64,000 nt of DNA from Neolewinella persica DSM 23188 (lineage in GTDB: Bacteria; Bacteroidota; Bacteroidia; Chitinophagales; Saprospiraceae), in assembly GCF_000373105.1 (NCBI RefSeq), contig NZ_KB890421.1:88722-152721 (forward strand), in the 5' to 3' direction. The translations under genes and the position numbers were made by a program. Of the stretch, positions 17,786 to 26,277 are shown piece after piece (within the stretch, counting starts at the first letter, position 1; the number at the start of each line of letters is the position of its first letter). The notes below the pieces were generated by a model. It did not search any database. It was given only the letters and a program-made list of their open reading frames with translations, and had not been told where the DNA came from.

Positions 17786-18607
17786 TCATAAACCTCCCAA
17801 TATCCCCGGCCCCCAATAATCTTTGATGAAGAAGTAGCTGGCAAACAGCAGGAAAAGACTTGCCAGCAACAGGGTGGTAGCTCCTGCTATCTTCACCCAT
17901 GGCCGCTGGAAGAAAGGATACTCCGCCAGGATGATTTCCACTACAACCAGATTGGGGAGGTAAAACCAAAAGTCCATAAAATAATCGAACCAACCGGTGA
18001 AATTTTCTGTGTGGCCCGACCGGCCGCCAAAGCCGATATAGAAGCCGTAGTCCATACGGTATAGCCACGAGCCAATGGCGAGCGCGAAGAGCCGAAGCGC
18101 CCAGGCCCGGTGTCGCTTAAACTCTTTCCGCCGCGCATACCGCGCCGTCTGGATGGCCGCCAGGAACATGAGCAGGCCATACCCGATAAAGCCGATGTCC
18201 ATCACCAGGCCACCAATAGTGCCCTTGAGGGCGATGAAGACCAGGCCGCCAACGGCGGCCAGCAAACACGCAACGACGTAGACCCTTCCCGACCAGCGAT
18301 GAACCATGGGGTACCGCTCGCGAACGGATGGTAACAGCTGTAAACACCCCAGCACCAGGATGATCCCCCCGGCAAGGAAGTGGACCGCAATACCAGCTGT
18401 AGAGCCACCATTTTCCGCGTCATACAAGCCAGGTAAGACCTTATTCCATTGTGCCGTATCTCCCGAAACATAGGCGAAGGCGTAGAAAACCAAAATGTAC
18501 AAACCGAAGATCAGCGCGCTCGTCCAGACGATGGTACCCAGCAGTGTTTTGGCAAAACGGAATAGGTTGTCTCCGAATGGTGCAGGTGTAGTAATGGTCT
18601 CAGACAT
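17786..18607 (-). CDS. DUF2306-like multi-pass membrane protein
   Basis: Membrane protein of 273 residues with about eight hydrophobic helices. HFLAGGIILVLGCLQLLP, HRWSGRVYV and the later KRHRAWALRLFALAIGS fit the DUF2306 family, whose conserved histidines suggest haem or cofactor binding in the membrane, though no activity is established. Convergent with PBP1A; divergent from the S74 protein gene. Confidence 0.75.
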   Translation of the reverse strand: MSETITTPAPFGDNLFRFAKTLLGTIVWTSALIFGLYILVFYAFAYVSGDTAQWNKVLPGLYDAENGGSTAGIAVHFLAGGIILVLGCLQLLPSVRERYPMVHRWSGRVYVVACLLAAVGGLVFIALKGTIGGLVMDIGFIGYGLLMFLAAIQTARYARRKEFKRHRAWALRLFALAIGSWLYRMDYGFYIGFGGRSGHTENFTGWFDYFMDFWFYLPNLVVVEIILAEYPFFQRPWVKIAGATTLLLASLFLLFASYFFIKDYWGPGILGGL

Positions 18608-18859
18608 CTGATGGATTTCAGTTGGTGAAGATACGTAGCGGGCATAAGCTATTTTTTCATCTAGCCATTTTGATACCCTGTCAGGTGTTTTCCATGAGTA
18701 GTTCTACGTATTCTTTTAGGCATTTCTACCTGACTTTAGATATAGGAGGTATTCTTCTTTTGGACGACTCTGCTAATCAGCATTAATTTTTACACCCATA
18801 CAACACCATCTACAGCACCTGCTGGTAGCTGCGCATCTTTTCACCCATACAATTCAACT

Positions 18860-20530
18860 ATGAAATTCATTTTTTTTACCCTTCTCTGTTGTCTTTGCTG
18901 CTCGGCAGCACTGATGGCCCAATCTCCCGAGTCCCTCAATTACCAGGCTGTCGTTCGTGATGCCGACGGTGCCATCCGCGCCAACCAGGTTACCTCCGTT
19001 GATTTCAATATCCGCCAGGGGGCTGCCGACGGAACGATCGTTTACAGCGAAATGCACGACCCCACGACCAATGAATTTGGCCTCGTTAACGTAAAAGTCG
19101 GTGAAGGCACCGCCGCTACCGGCAGTTTCGCCGCCATCGACTGGAGCGCCGGCCCCTACTTCCTAGAAGTACTGCTTAACGATGTTAGTGCAGGTACGCA
19201 GGAGTTCTCCAGCGTTCCCTTCAGTCTTTACGCAAAGCGAGCTTTGAGCGCCGCTACTGCTGATGAAGCTGTCTTCGCTGCAACAGCAGAAAATGCTACT
19301 AATGCCACCATGGCTGATTTTGCGACCGCTGCTGGAACCGCTACTTCAGCCACAACTGCTGCTACTGCAGGAACCGCCGACTTCGCTACAGCTGCGGGCA
19401 CCGCAAATGATGATAATGATCGCAGCCCTGATAATGAGATTCAGACGCTTTCTGTATCCGGAAATCAGTTGAGCCTGTCTGCTGATGGCGGGACGGTTGA
19501 TTTGCCAGTGACGCCCACGTATTGGACCTTGTCTGGTGAAAACATTCATTCCACAAATAATGGGAATGTTGGTATTAAGACGAATTCTCCTGAAACAACG
19601 CTGGAAATAACCACCGAAAGTCGTCAGGGAGATATTGTAACAGATGTTGAACAAATTTCTACAACGTTAACGTTTTGGGCGCCTAACGTTTGGCAATCCT
19701 TTACCGCGACGCAATCGGGATACATTAGTTCAGTAAGTGTAGTAAATGGCCCGGCTGGCGTTACGGGGCCCAGCTTCTTCAGAATTTATGAAGGTGAAGG
19801 CAGAGGGGGAGCCACGCTTCACCAACAAAAATACGCGGCATTCGATCCCGGAGGACAGCTTCAATTAGTCGAATTCCCGCTAAACACTCCTCTTTTAGTT
19901 GAAGCTGGAAGTAAGTACACGCTTTTCTTTCCCGGGTTGAACTGGGTGCAGGCACAAGCGGAATATGCAGGTGGCGCATCAAATGTTGGAGCAGATTTAA
20001 CCATCCAAGTGAAAATGGTAGCTGAGGTAATGGACAACACGACACTTGCCGTAGGATATGGACGTGTAGGTATTGGCACCAACGCACCACGCGAAAAACT
20101 CGAAGTAGTCGGCAACATCTGCTATACAGGAACCATCGGTGCCTGTTCCGACGAGCGCTACAAAAAGGACTTCGCCTCCCTGGAGAACACCCTGGACAAA
20201 GTGATGCAGCTAAATGGTCTGTACTACAACTGGAAGCAGGAGCAATTCCCCGAGCGGGAATTCACGAATGAACGCCAGATCGGGGTAATTGCCCAGGAGG
20301 TGGAAACATTTTTCCCGGAGATTGTGCTGACGGGAGATGATGGCTATAAGTCCGTCGACTACGGCAAACTGACGCCTATCCTGCTCGAAGCCATTAAGGA
20401 GCAACAGGCCATCATCGAAGCGATGCAAACGGAAACTAATCAGCTGCGGGCAAGTGTGCTGGCACGTTTGGATGCTTTGGAAGGGAAGTCATCTCCCAAT
20501 ACTACCCAGATCCAAACCTCCAAGAAATAA
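18860..20530 (+). CDS. Secreted fibre-like protein with S74 (intramolecular chaperone) C-terminus
   Basis: Secreted protein of 556 residues with an N-terminal signal (FFTLLCCLCCSAALMAQ). Residues about 25-125 are a beta-rich head (ESLNYQAVVRDADG). Residues 130-175 form a low-complexity Ala/Thr-rich segment (TAENATNATMADFATAAGTA). A beta domain with FTATQSGYISSVSV follows. Residues about 428-520 are a peptidase S74 / tail-fibre chaperone domain, with CSDERYKKDFASL, IGVIAQEVETFFPE and DYGKLTPILLEAI, followed by a coiled coil. In phage fibres this domain drives trimerisation and then cuts itself off. The next gene, a T9SS cargo, begins 5 bases after the stop, suggesting an operon of surface proteins. 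Confidence 0.85.
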   Translation: MKFIFFTLLCCLCCSAALMAQSPESLNYQAVVRDADGAIRANQVTSVDFNIRQGAADGTIVYSEMHDPTTNEFGLVNVKVGEGTAATGSFAAIDWSAGPYFLEVLLNDVSAGTQEFSSVPFSLYAKRALSAATADEAVFAATAENATNATMADFATAAGTATSATTAATAGTADFATAAGTANDDNDRSPDNEIQTLSVSGNQLSLSADGGTVDLPVTPTYWTLSGENIHSTNNGNVGIKTNSPETTLEITTESRQGDIVTDVEQISTTLTFWAPNVWQSFTATQSGYISSVSVVNGPAGVTGPSFFRIYEGEGRGGATLHQQKYAAFDPGGQLQLVEFPLNTPLLVEAGSKYTLFFPGLNWVQAQAEYAGGASNVGADLTIQVKMVAEVMDNTTLAVGYGRVGIGTNAPREKLEVVGNICYTGTIGACSDERYKKDFASLENTLDKVMQLNGLYYNWKQEQFPEREFTNERQIGVIAQEVETFFPEIVLTGDDGYKSVDYGKLTPILLEAIKEQQAIIEAMQTETNQLRASVLARLDALEGKSSPNTTQIQTSKK

Positions 20531-20535
20531 ACCCC

Positions 20536-21042
20536 ATGACCATGCATAAATTAATCATCACCACCGCAGCCTGTCTGTTCTGTGTGGGTGGCCTCTTCGG
20601 CCAGCTGCAGATTGAACGGCAGGTGATCGGTTCCATTGGTCAGGTGTTTGCTTCAGACAGCTTGACCGCCTCCTCCACCGTCGGTGAAGTGGCCACACTG
20701 ACTTTCTCCGCTGAAAATAATCAGCTAACCCAGGGCTTTCAACAATCTATGGACGTCATCTCTGCCGTCATTGACCTTGGTGCCGGTGTTGGCGTGGAGT
20801 TATTCCCGAATCCGGCCAGTGACTTTGCTACCTTACAGATCGAGACCGAAAGTAACCTCGATTTACGCTTCGAGCTCGTGGATATTTCCGGTCGCTTAAT
20901 CAGCTCGCAACGCCAGCAACTTCCGGCCTCGGTTTATCGCCATACGATCGACCTTAGCAAGTTGCCGTCCGGCACCTACTTCGTCAGGATCGCTACGCCA
21001 CGTGGCAGCATTCTGAAGACCTTGAAATTGGTGCATATTTAA
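20536..21042 (+). CDS. Short T9SS-sorted secreted protein
   Basis: Protein of 168 residues: a signal peptide (KLIITTAACLFCVGGLFGQ), a short unknown region (about 22-90, with VGEVATLTFSAENNQLTQGF, a motif common in Bacteroidota T9SS cargo) and a type A sorting domain (VELFPNPASDFATLQIE to GTYFVRIATPRG). There is little room for an enzyme, so a small structural partner of the upstream S74 protein is plausible. A strong terminator follows. Confidence 0.8.
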   Translation: MTMHKLIITTAACLFCVGGLFGQLQIERQVIGSIGQVFASDSLTASSTVGEVATLTFSAENNQLTQGFQQSMDVISAVIDLGAGVGVELFPNPASDFATLQIETESNLDLRFELVDISGRLISSQRQQLPASVYRHTIDLSKLPSGTYFVRIATPRGSILKTLKLVHI

Positions 21043-21087
21043 GTCAAGTTACAGCGATTTAGCTGCGACTAAGACTTAGAATTGCTT

Positions 21088-21122
21088 AGCAGCCCTTCTG
21101 GCCACGCGTCGGGAGGGCTGCT
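21088..21122 (+). terminator. Intrinsic terminator after the T9SS cargo gene
   Basis: AGCAGCCCT (21088-21096) pairs perfectly with AGGGCTGCT (21114-21122) and is followed by TTCTTTT, the usual form of a Rho-independent terminator, 46 bases past the stop. Confidence 0.75.
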
Positions 21123-21129
21123 TTCTTTT

Positions 21130-21150
21130 GGGCGACGGCGCGCAGGTGCA
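21130..21150 (-). repeat. GC-rich dispersed repeat, copy 6
   Basis: An inverted copy, GGGCGACGGCGCGCAGGTGCA at its core, directly after the terminator and before the convergent YhhN gene. Confidence 0.65.
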
Positions 21151-21186
21151 GGGAAAGGATAAAAGGAGCAGGGTAGGGGCCGACAA

Positions 21187-21849
21187 TTACTCCCGGGCAC
21201 CGTTGCTGATCACAACAACGGCATTCGCTATCAGGGCTACTGCTGCCCAATAGGTGGAGAGCACCAGTACGCCCGACCAGTCGAAGGGAGCAATGAACTT
21301 GTTCAGGGCAAGGATAGAATCGGAGAGTAAAAAGAGCACAACGCCCACCGCAATCATTCGGTGGGCACTTGTTTTTTTCCAGAGGTAGAGGCAAACTCCT
21401 TGCCAGCACATCACGAAAATGAACAAGAAGTAGAGAAATACCGGAAGGGCAAGGGATTCCAGTTCAGGATATAGGAAGTAATAGTAACTCAGGCCAAAGG
21501 CAAGCAATAGCAGCAGCGGGGTCAGGTAAAGCTTAAACTTATCTAATGTTACAAAGCTGATCGTGAAGAGAACGTGAGCGACCAAAAAAGCGGCGAGGCC
21601 AAAAACGAAGTTTTCGCTATCCAACAGGAAAATATCTCCGATGAGGCAAAGCAGTAGTCCCGAAACGGTAAGTAGCCAGTATGCCTTTGGTGCCATTCTG
21701 CCAAAGATCATTGGCAGCAAAATAATAAGGACTGTTGTCAGTGGCTTCAAAGAACGATAAAGGGTGACATTCCCCGTCACGTCCAGTACTATTGCGATTA
21801 TCGCACTGATGACAATGAGGAAGTTTAGTGTTTTTGTGGTGGCCTGCAT
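21187..21849 (-). CDS. YhhN-family membrane protein (lysoplasmalogenase-like)
   Basis: Integral membrane protein of 220 residues with seven or eight hydrophobic helices. The LTVSGLLLCLIGDIFLL and later VVLFLLSDSILALNKF motifs, with two conserved acidic residues in membrane segments, are the signature of the YhhN/TMEM86 family. Some family members hydrolyse lysoplasmalogens; bacterial roles are poorly defined. I chose the ATG at 21849 (MQATTKT) because longer frames run into the repeat region upstream. Confidence 0.8.
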   Translation of the reverse strand: MQATTKTLNFLIVISAIIAIVLDVTGNVTLYRSLKPLTTVLIILLPMIFGRMAPKAYWLLTVSGLLLCLIGDIFLLDSENFVFGLAAFLVAHVLFTISFVTLDKFKLYLTPLLLLLAFGLSYYYFLYPELESLALPVFLYFLFIFVMCWQGVCLYLWKKTSAHRMIAVGVVLFLLSDSILALNKFIAPFDWSGVLVLSTYWAAVALIANAVVVISNGARE

Positions 21850-21938
21850 AAGTAAAATTGGGGTACTTAGAAGCCCACAATGTAGGTATTCTCGGGAGGG
21901 AACAAGCTCTACGAGTATGGCGAGTTGCCTGGTGCGGA

Positions 21939-21989
21939 GTTGCAACGCGCCGTAGGCGCCCTGCAACAGGAGCGAAGCGACCCTGCAAC
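21939..21989. repeat. Second dispersed repeat family, copy A
   Basis: A 51-base element with a hairpin (GTTGCA-AC-GCGCC-GTA-GGCGC-CC-TGCAAC) joined to AGGAGCGAAGCGACCCTGCAAC-like sequence. An inverted copy lies at 27370-27424 and a partial one at 31511-31603. Between the divergent genes YhhN and the Thr/Arg-rich protein. Confidence 0.7.
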
Positions 21990-22121
21990 CCCCGTAATGG
22001 AACCCTGCAACGCTTCTTAACACTTCCCTCCGAAATAGTCAAACCCTCGTTAAACAGCTTCAGGAAGTTGGAGATAGGGTACTTGTGGTACGTACTTGCA
22101 GTCATAATCAAAGCATCCGCA

Positions 22122-22772
22122 ATGAAAAAGTCAATTTTACTTTCTACCCTGTTAGCCTTTGTTCTTGCCCTCGTAGTAATGCCAGCACAGGCACAACGGC
22201 CTAACAATCCACGCGGAACGGAAACAACGTCAACGACAACGCCGACCCGCGCCACTACTACCCGTGGCACCGCCACCCGCACAACGGCTACCCGCCGGAC
22301 TACAACAACCACAGCGACAGTCCCTAACCGTACAACGGCAACTCGCCGGACTAGCACTCCTGCGACGACCAATTCGCGCCGCACTTCCACTAACCGGGGC
22401 TCTACCGCCCCCAGGATCAGAACTTCCACTCCGACAAATACACGTCGGACCAACACAAACAACAATCCCAATTACTGCCCTCCTGGTGGCAACGCCCGGA
22501 ACAACGGCAACTCGTCTAGTACCCGTCAGCGCACCACTACGACCACCAGCCGTCGTTCCAACGTCGGAACTACCGGCCGCCCCAGTCGGAATACCGGAAC
22601 CAACGCTTCCAGCTCACGCCGTAGTACTACGGTAGTAAAGGCTGATAATGGTGTCCGCAGCCGTAGCCGCGGAAAGGTTACCAGTGCAAATGGTTCTTAC
22701 GATGAAGTCTACGGCGCCAAGTCCGAACCACGTGCTAAGCGTTCGAAGAAGAGCAGTTCCCGCCGCGACTAG
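22122..22772 (+). CDS. Secreted Thr/Arg-rich low-complexity protein
   Basis: Protein of 216 residues. A signal peptide (ILLSTLLAFVLALVVMPAQAQ) is followed by an unusually biased mature chain of Thr, Arg, Ser and Asn, with imperfect repeats such as TTTRGTATRTTATRRTTT and later TRQRTTTTTSRR, ending in a lysine-rich KRSKKSSSRRD. Only one cysteine is present. It is highly basic and probably disordered; it might bind anionic surface polymers or nucleic acid. I recognise no family. The start is the ATG at 22122, directly before the signal peptide. Confidence 0.7.
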   Translation: MKKSILLSTLLAFVLALVVMPAQAQRPNNPRGTETTSTTTPTRATTTRGTATRTTATRRTTTTTATVPNRTTATRRTSTPATTNSRRTSTNRGSTAPRIRTSTPTNTRRTNTNNNPNYCPPGGNARNNGNSSSTRQRTTTTTSRRSNVGTTGRPSRNTGTNASSSRRSTTVVKADNGVRSRSRGKVTSANGSYDEVYGAKSEPRAKRSKKSSSRRD

Positions 22773-22819
22773 TCGTCTCAACTAAGAATTATCCCTGAAC
22801 AAAGTCATTCCTCTTTTTG

Positions 22820-22858
22820 GCAACGGTCCGCTACCTTCTGGTGAGCGGGCCGTTGTTG
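22820..22858 (+). terminator. Hairpin downstream of the Thr/Arg-rich gene
   Basis: GCAACGGTCCGCT and AGCGGGCCGTTGTTGC form a stem of about 13 bp, with few mismatches, around an 11-base loop. No T run follows, so it may be a weak terminator. The rest of the 344-base gap up to 23116 holds AT-rich sequence (promoter candidates near 22918) and one GC-rich repeat. Confidence 0.5.
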
Positions 22859-23021
22859 CATCTGGAGCTAACCTTAAGACCCCGCTATACTGATGTGTGG
22901 GCTATACTGTACAAACCTTTGTATTTTGGCCATAAATTTAGGCTACTGATGAGGACGATGTTTCTTTGCTCCTCAATTCTTTGCCCCCCGGGCCCGAGGC
23001 GGTAGCCGAGGATGGGAAGCA

Positions 23022-23041
23022 TCGCACCTGCGACCCCGCCC
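23022..23041 (+). repeat. GC-rich dispersed repeat, copy 7
   Basis: TCGCACCTGCGACCCCGCCC, 76 bases upstream of the TPR gene start. Its presence helps place the true start at 23117, because every other good copy lies outside genes. Confidence 0.65.
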
Positions 23042-23116
23042 AAAAAGTGGGCTACTCCTAAACCCTCTCGCCAGTCTTTAGTTACCATATCAACCATTTG
23101 CCTGAAATACCCCTAC

Positions 23117-25414
23117 ATGACTTCACCAACCTTTATTGAAAAATTATGGGAACGTAAAGTTCCTCAACTACTTGGTACCTACCTGGCAGTAGGTTTTGGT
23201 GTGTTACAATTTGTTGAATTTATTTCCCGAAGGTTTTCGATGAGCAGCTTTTGGGTAGACAGCTACTTACTGCTGTGGTTATTACTGCTCCCAGCCGTTG
23301 CCCTGCTTCTTTATTACAAGGGCCTGCCGGCAAAGGTGGGAAAAGGGTTCAACTGGAAGAAGTGGGCCATATTTGGCAACCTTGGCCTGGCATTATTACT
23401 GGTTTTTGTGCTTCCTGGAAGTGTCGCCCCCGCTGCTACCGAGACTGTAGTCACCACTGACACAGATGGCAAAAAAGTGAGCCGGGTAATTCCTTCTGCT
23501 TCTTCAGTTCAACGCATTGCCGTATTTGAATTAAGCAATGAATCGGAAGATGAAACCAAGAACTGGTGGGGAACTGCCTACTCCCTATTGCTGAATGATG
23601 ACCTGCGACAGCGACCGGAACTGTTGACGCTGGGCGTTCGATCCCTCAACCGCTATTACTCGCATTTTAACGTGGAGCAATTCACCGACATCAATGTTGG
23701 TCTACAGCGAAAAATTGCCCAGCGCGCCCGGACGGACTATTTCGTGAGTGGAAAGTACGCTGCCGGAGAAGACAGCCACGAAGTTAATGGTGGGCTATAC
23801 CGCACCCGGGATGGTAAGTTGGTTCAAACTTTACAGGCGGTTGGGCCGGACATATTTACGGTGGTCGATCGGCTACGGGATCAGATTAATGATTTCCTTC
23901 CCCCACCGGTAGTAGTGGATCAAATGACTACTGAACTACCAGCTTCGGCCATGATCACGGATCGGGAAGAGGCTTTACAAGCTTATGTAGCGGGTGTTGT
24001 TGCCTTCAGCCTTGATCCTGGAAATCTTCGGGTTAGCCTCGACTATTTTTTAAAAGCCCTGGAACTGGACCCGAATTGTGCTCCTTGCGCATATGGTGCC
24101 GGAGATAAACTTTATGGCTCAGGCAAGTTAGATAGTGCAAAGTTACTGATATCCAAAGCTACCCGTCTGGCGGAAGTTCTGCCTGAACGGGAGCAGTTCG
24201 GGTACAAATCGACGCTGATGGCCGTCAACGGCTCATATGACCAATACTACCGGCTGATGGAATCTTATCGGAGTCTTTACCCCTATGAGTTCAGCCCCTA
24301 CGAGATGTTGGAAAGCTATTATGCCCGTAATTACGGCCTTGATTCTGCCATTGTATTAATGCAGCAGGCGGCGGAATTGTCTGATCGGGAGAGAGCTCTG
24401 GGAAAACTTTATCAACTGTATGTTAGTGCCGAAGATTATGAAAAAGTAGAGGCCATCATCAAGGATCTTGAGCAAGAGTTTCCCGACAGCGATAAAACCC
24501 GGCGTATGTACGCCAGTCTATACCAAACTACTGGTCAGATGGATAAGGCACGGGAAATTCTGCGGGAAATGCAAGCGCTTGACCCATTGAATTTTGATGT
24601 CACTAATCACATTATTTTTGCCGAGCTCCGGGCAGGTAACTACGACGAAGTTGAAAAGCTGACGCGTAAGGCAATGGCACAGGCCACTAACATTGCGGAC
24701 AGTACAACAGCTTGGAATTACCTTATCCAGTCCTATTCCGGAAGAGGTCAATTTGACCGGGCCATGAAGGAACTGCTGGCCTTCGAAGATCTAATCTCCA
24801 GGACTAGCCCGCGGAATGTAATAATCAACAATAATTTTGCGACTAAATCCGACTATGCCATCAAACGCGGACGTTTCGGATTAATTGATACCTTACTTGC
24901 GGAAGTAGCAGCCTTCGATGCCAGCAGGGCGGAGTTATATGGCTGCTATATTCCAGTTCAGGCAGCTATTTATGGAATACACCAGCCTGGTGGTGCAGCC
25001 TCCCTCGAAGGCTGCAGAGAAACTTTACTGGGCTATGGTCCATCGGCTGAAGACCTGATCGATCTTGCGGAAATTATCCTCACCGGAGATTATGGTGCGG
25101 CAGTTGCTTTGCTTGACGAACGGCAAGCGGCAGGAAAAGAGATGCTGACGCCAAGTGCAGAAGCTCGTTTACGACAGTTCGCGGGAGATAATGAAAAAGC
25201 GCTGAAAGTGCTGAAAAAAGCCCTCGTTGCTCGTGTTAATGACCCGGTTTTGTTGCTTGAGCTGGCACTGAGCCAACATGCGATGGGCGATACTGAAGCA
25301 GCCAAAAAGTCAATAGCAGGCCCCCTGAAAACCTGGGCGAATGCAGATGCTGATTTCATCAAACTACAGGAAGCAAAAGCATTGGCCAATGAATTAGGGC
25401 TGCCTCCGTCTTAA
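23117..25414 (+). CDS. Membrane-anchored TolB-like/TPR protein
   Basis: Protein of 765 residues. Two membrane helices near the N-terminus (about 15-65) and a third (about 75-100) precede a region that resembles the TolB/FlgO-like N-terminal fold (IAVFELSNESEDETKNWWGTAYS to YFVSGKYAAGE, about 135-230). The rest (about 275-760) is a long set of tetratricopeptide-like helical repeats, including ALELDPNCAPCAYGAG. Related proteins act as scaffolds or sensors at the inner membrane. The ATG at 23117 (MTSPTFIEKLWERK) matches relatives; an earlier in-frame ATG would run through the dispersed repeat. The EAD11-like gene starts 15 bases after the stop, so the products probably work together. Confidence 0.75.
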   Translation: MTSPTFIEKLWERKVPQLLGTYLAVGFGVLQFVEFISRRFSMSSFWVDSYLLLWLLLLPAVALLLYYKGLPAKVGKGFNWKKWAIFGNLGLALLLVFVLPGSVAPAATETVVTTDTDGKKVSRVIPSASSVQRIAVFELSNESEDETKNWWGTAYSLLLNDDLRQRPELLTLGVRSLNRYYSHFNVEQFTDINVGLQRKIAQRARTDYFVSGKYAAGEDSHEVNGGLYRTRDGKLVQTLQAVGPDIFTVVDRLRDQINDFLPPPVVVDQMTTELPASAMITDREEALQAYVAGVVAFSLDPGNLRVSLDYFLKALELDPNCAPCAYGAGDKLYGSGKLDSAKLLISKATRLAEVLPEREQFGYKSTLMAVNGSYDQYYRLMESYRSLYPYEFSPYEMLESYYARNYGLDSAIVLMQQAAELSDRERALGKLYQLYVSAEDYEKVEAIIKDLEQEFPDSDKTRRMYASLYQTTGQMDKAREILREMQALDPLNFDVTNHIIFAELRAGNYDEVEKLTRKAMAQATNIADSTTAWNYLIQSYSGRGQFDRAMKELLAFEDLISRTSPRNVIINNNFATKSDYAIKRGRFGLIDTLLAEVAAFDASRAELYGCYIPVQAAIYGIHQPGGAASLEGCRETLLGYGPSAEDLIDLAEIILTGDYGAAVALLDERQAAGKEMLTPSAEARLRQFAGDNEKALKVLKKALVARVNDPVLLLELALSQHAMGDTEAAKKSIAGPLKTWANADADFIKLQEAKALANELGLPPS

Positions 25415-25429
25415 GCCTTAAATTAGACC

Positions 25430-26122
25430 ATGACTAAGCCAGAAAAACGAGTACTGTTGAACCTCATTGCGGAAGATCAATTGAACGAGACGATCACTCA
25501 ATTGATAGCCGCAGTACCTGAGCAACATCCCGACCTGAAAAGAATTAACCAGTTGGCCATCCGGTTACGGGAGATGGAAGAACGGATTGATATGGGGACA
25601 CTTTCCAACGAAGACATTGGCCGGGTACGTAGCCGGATTGCCGGCGGACTGAAAGATGTCATTCAGGAGCTAAAGCCTATGGCTAAGCACGAGAAATCCA
25701 CGGATGATGACAAGCCTGTTTTTAAGCTCAATCTTACGACTACCGAGGAAGACCCGTCTTCAGCTCCGAAGGTGATTCTTGGCTTTGATGGAGACATTCA
25801 GTACAAAGGCTCTCCAAGTAAAAAGGAACGAAGTATTGAGCTGGTCAAGGGTTACGGAGCCGCCTACCACCAAGTGCTTCAGGGGATTAAAAAAGCAGGG
25901 ATGACGATGGAAAAGGCGGACCGTGCTGGTGGTCGGTTGTCCGCGAGTATGCCTGGAACCTCTTCCAATAAATTTGGCGAGGTCGTTGAAGTATGGTTGA
26001 AGCCTGAGCGTAACGGCCGTACCTGGGTTCATGTAGTTGTCGACAGTGCGTTACCTACAACAGCCTTTGATTTTGGCCGACATGAAAGCAAATTGAACCT
26101 ATTGTTCAGTTATCTTAGGTAA
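25430..26122 (+). CDS. EAD11-like domain protein with C-terminal DUF1499-like beta domain
   Basis: Protein of 230 residues in an apparent operon with the TPR protein. Residues about 8-80 (LLNLIAEDQLNETITQLIAA, then INQLAIRLREMEERIDMGTLSNEDIGRVRSRI and a closing helix) match the EAD11-type effector-associated fold. A charged linker (80-115) leads to an alpha/beta domain (about 125-230), with GYGAAYHQVLQGIKKAGM, FGEVVEVWLKPE and VVDSALPTTAFDFGRHESKL, that looks like small DUF1499-type domains. EADs usually recruit partner proteins carrying a cognate EAD; the TPR protein has none visible, so the partner may be encoded elsewhere, or at 8720-10091. Role in conflict or in membrane signalling is inferred. 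Confidence 0.6.
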   Translation: MTKPEKRVLLNLIAEDQLNETITQLIAAVPEQHPDLKRINQLAIRLREMEERIDMGTLSNEDIGRVRSRIAGGLKDVIQELKPMAKHEKSTDDDKPVFKLNLTTTEEDPSSAPKVILGFDGDIQYKGSPSKKERSIELVKGYGAAYHQVLQGIKKAGMTMEKADRAGGRLSASMPGTSSNKFGEVVEVWLKPERNGRTWVHVVVDSALPTTAFDFGRHESKLNLLFSYLR

Positions 26123-26242
26123 GTTAGTGGAAGCCTCTGAAAGTTTATGATTGCATGTTGATTGGGCTGGGGTGAATTTTGCTGGTATTCATACTGGTAG
26201 GGCGGAGGTAAGCCCCGCCCTTACAAGCGTCAATTTTGTTGG

Positions 26243-26265
26243 CCGCGTTCGCAACACGAACGCGG
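26243..26265. terminator. Perfect 9-bp hairpin between convergent genes
   Basis: CCGCGTTCG, loop CAACA, CGAACGCGG. It lies between the stop of the EAD-like gene (+) and the threonine aldolase stop (-) and could serve both directions, although T runs are lacking. Confidence 0.55.
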
Positions 26266-26277
26266 AGTGATCCTGCG

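Noticed and set aside
19280..19400. Ala/Thr-rich segment of the S74 protein as a tandem DNA repeat
   Set aside because: The repetition is visible in the protein, but codons vary and no fixed DNA unit recurs.
21617..22471. 284-codon minus-strand frame across the Thr/Arg-rich gene and YhhN start
   Set aside because: Its Val/Arg-rich translation is the complement of the Thr/Arg codons; the plus-strand frame has a signal peptide.
23012..23116. Upstream start (23012) for the TPR protein
   Set aside because: It would translate the dispersed repeat; the ATG at 23117 leads directly into family-like sequence.
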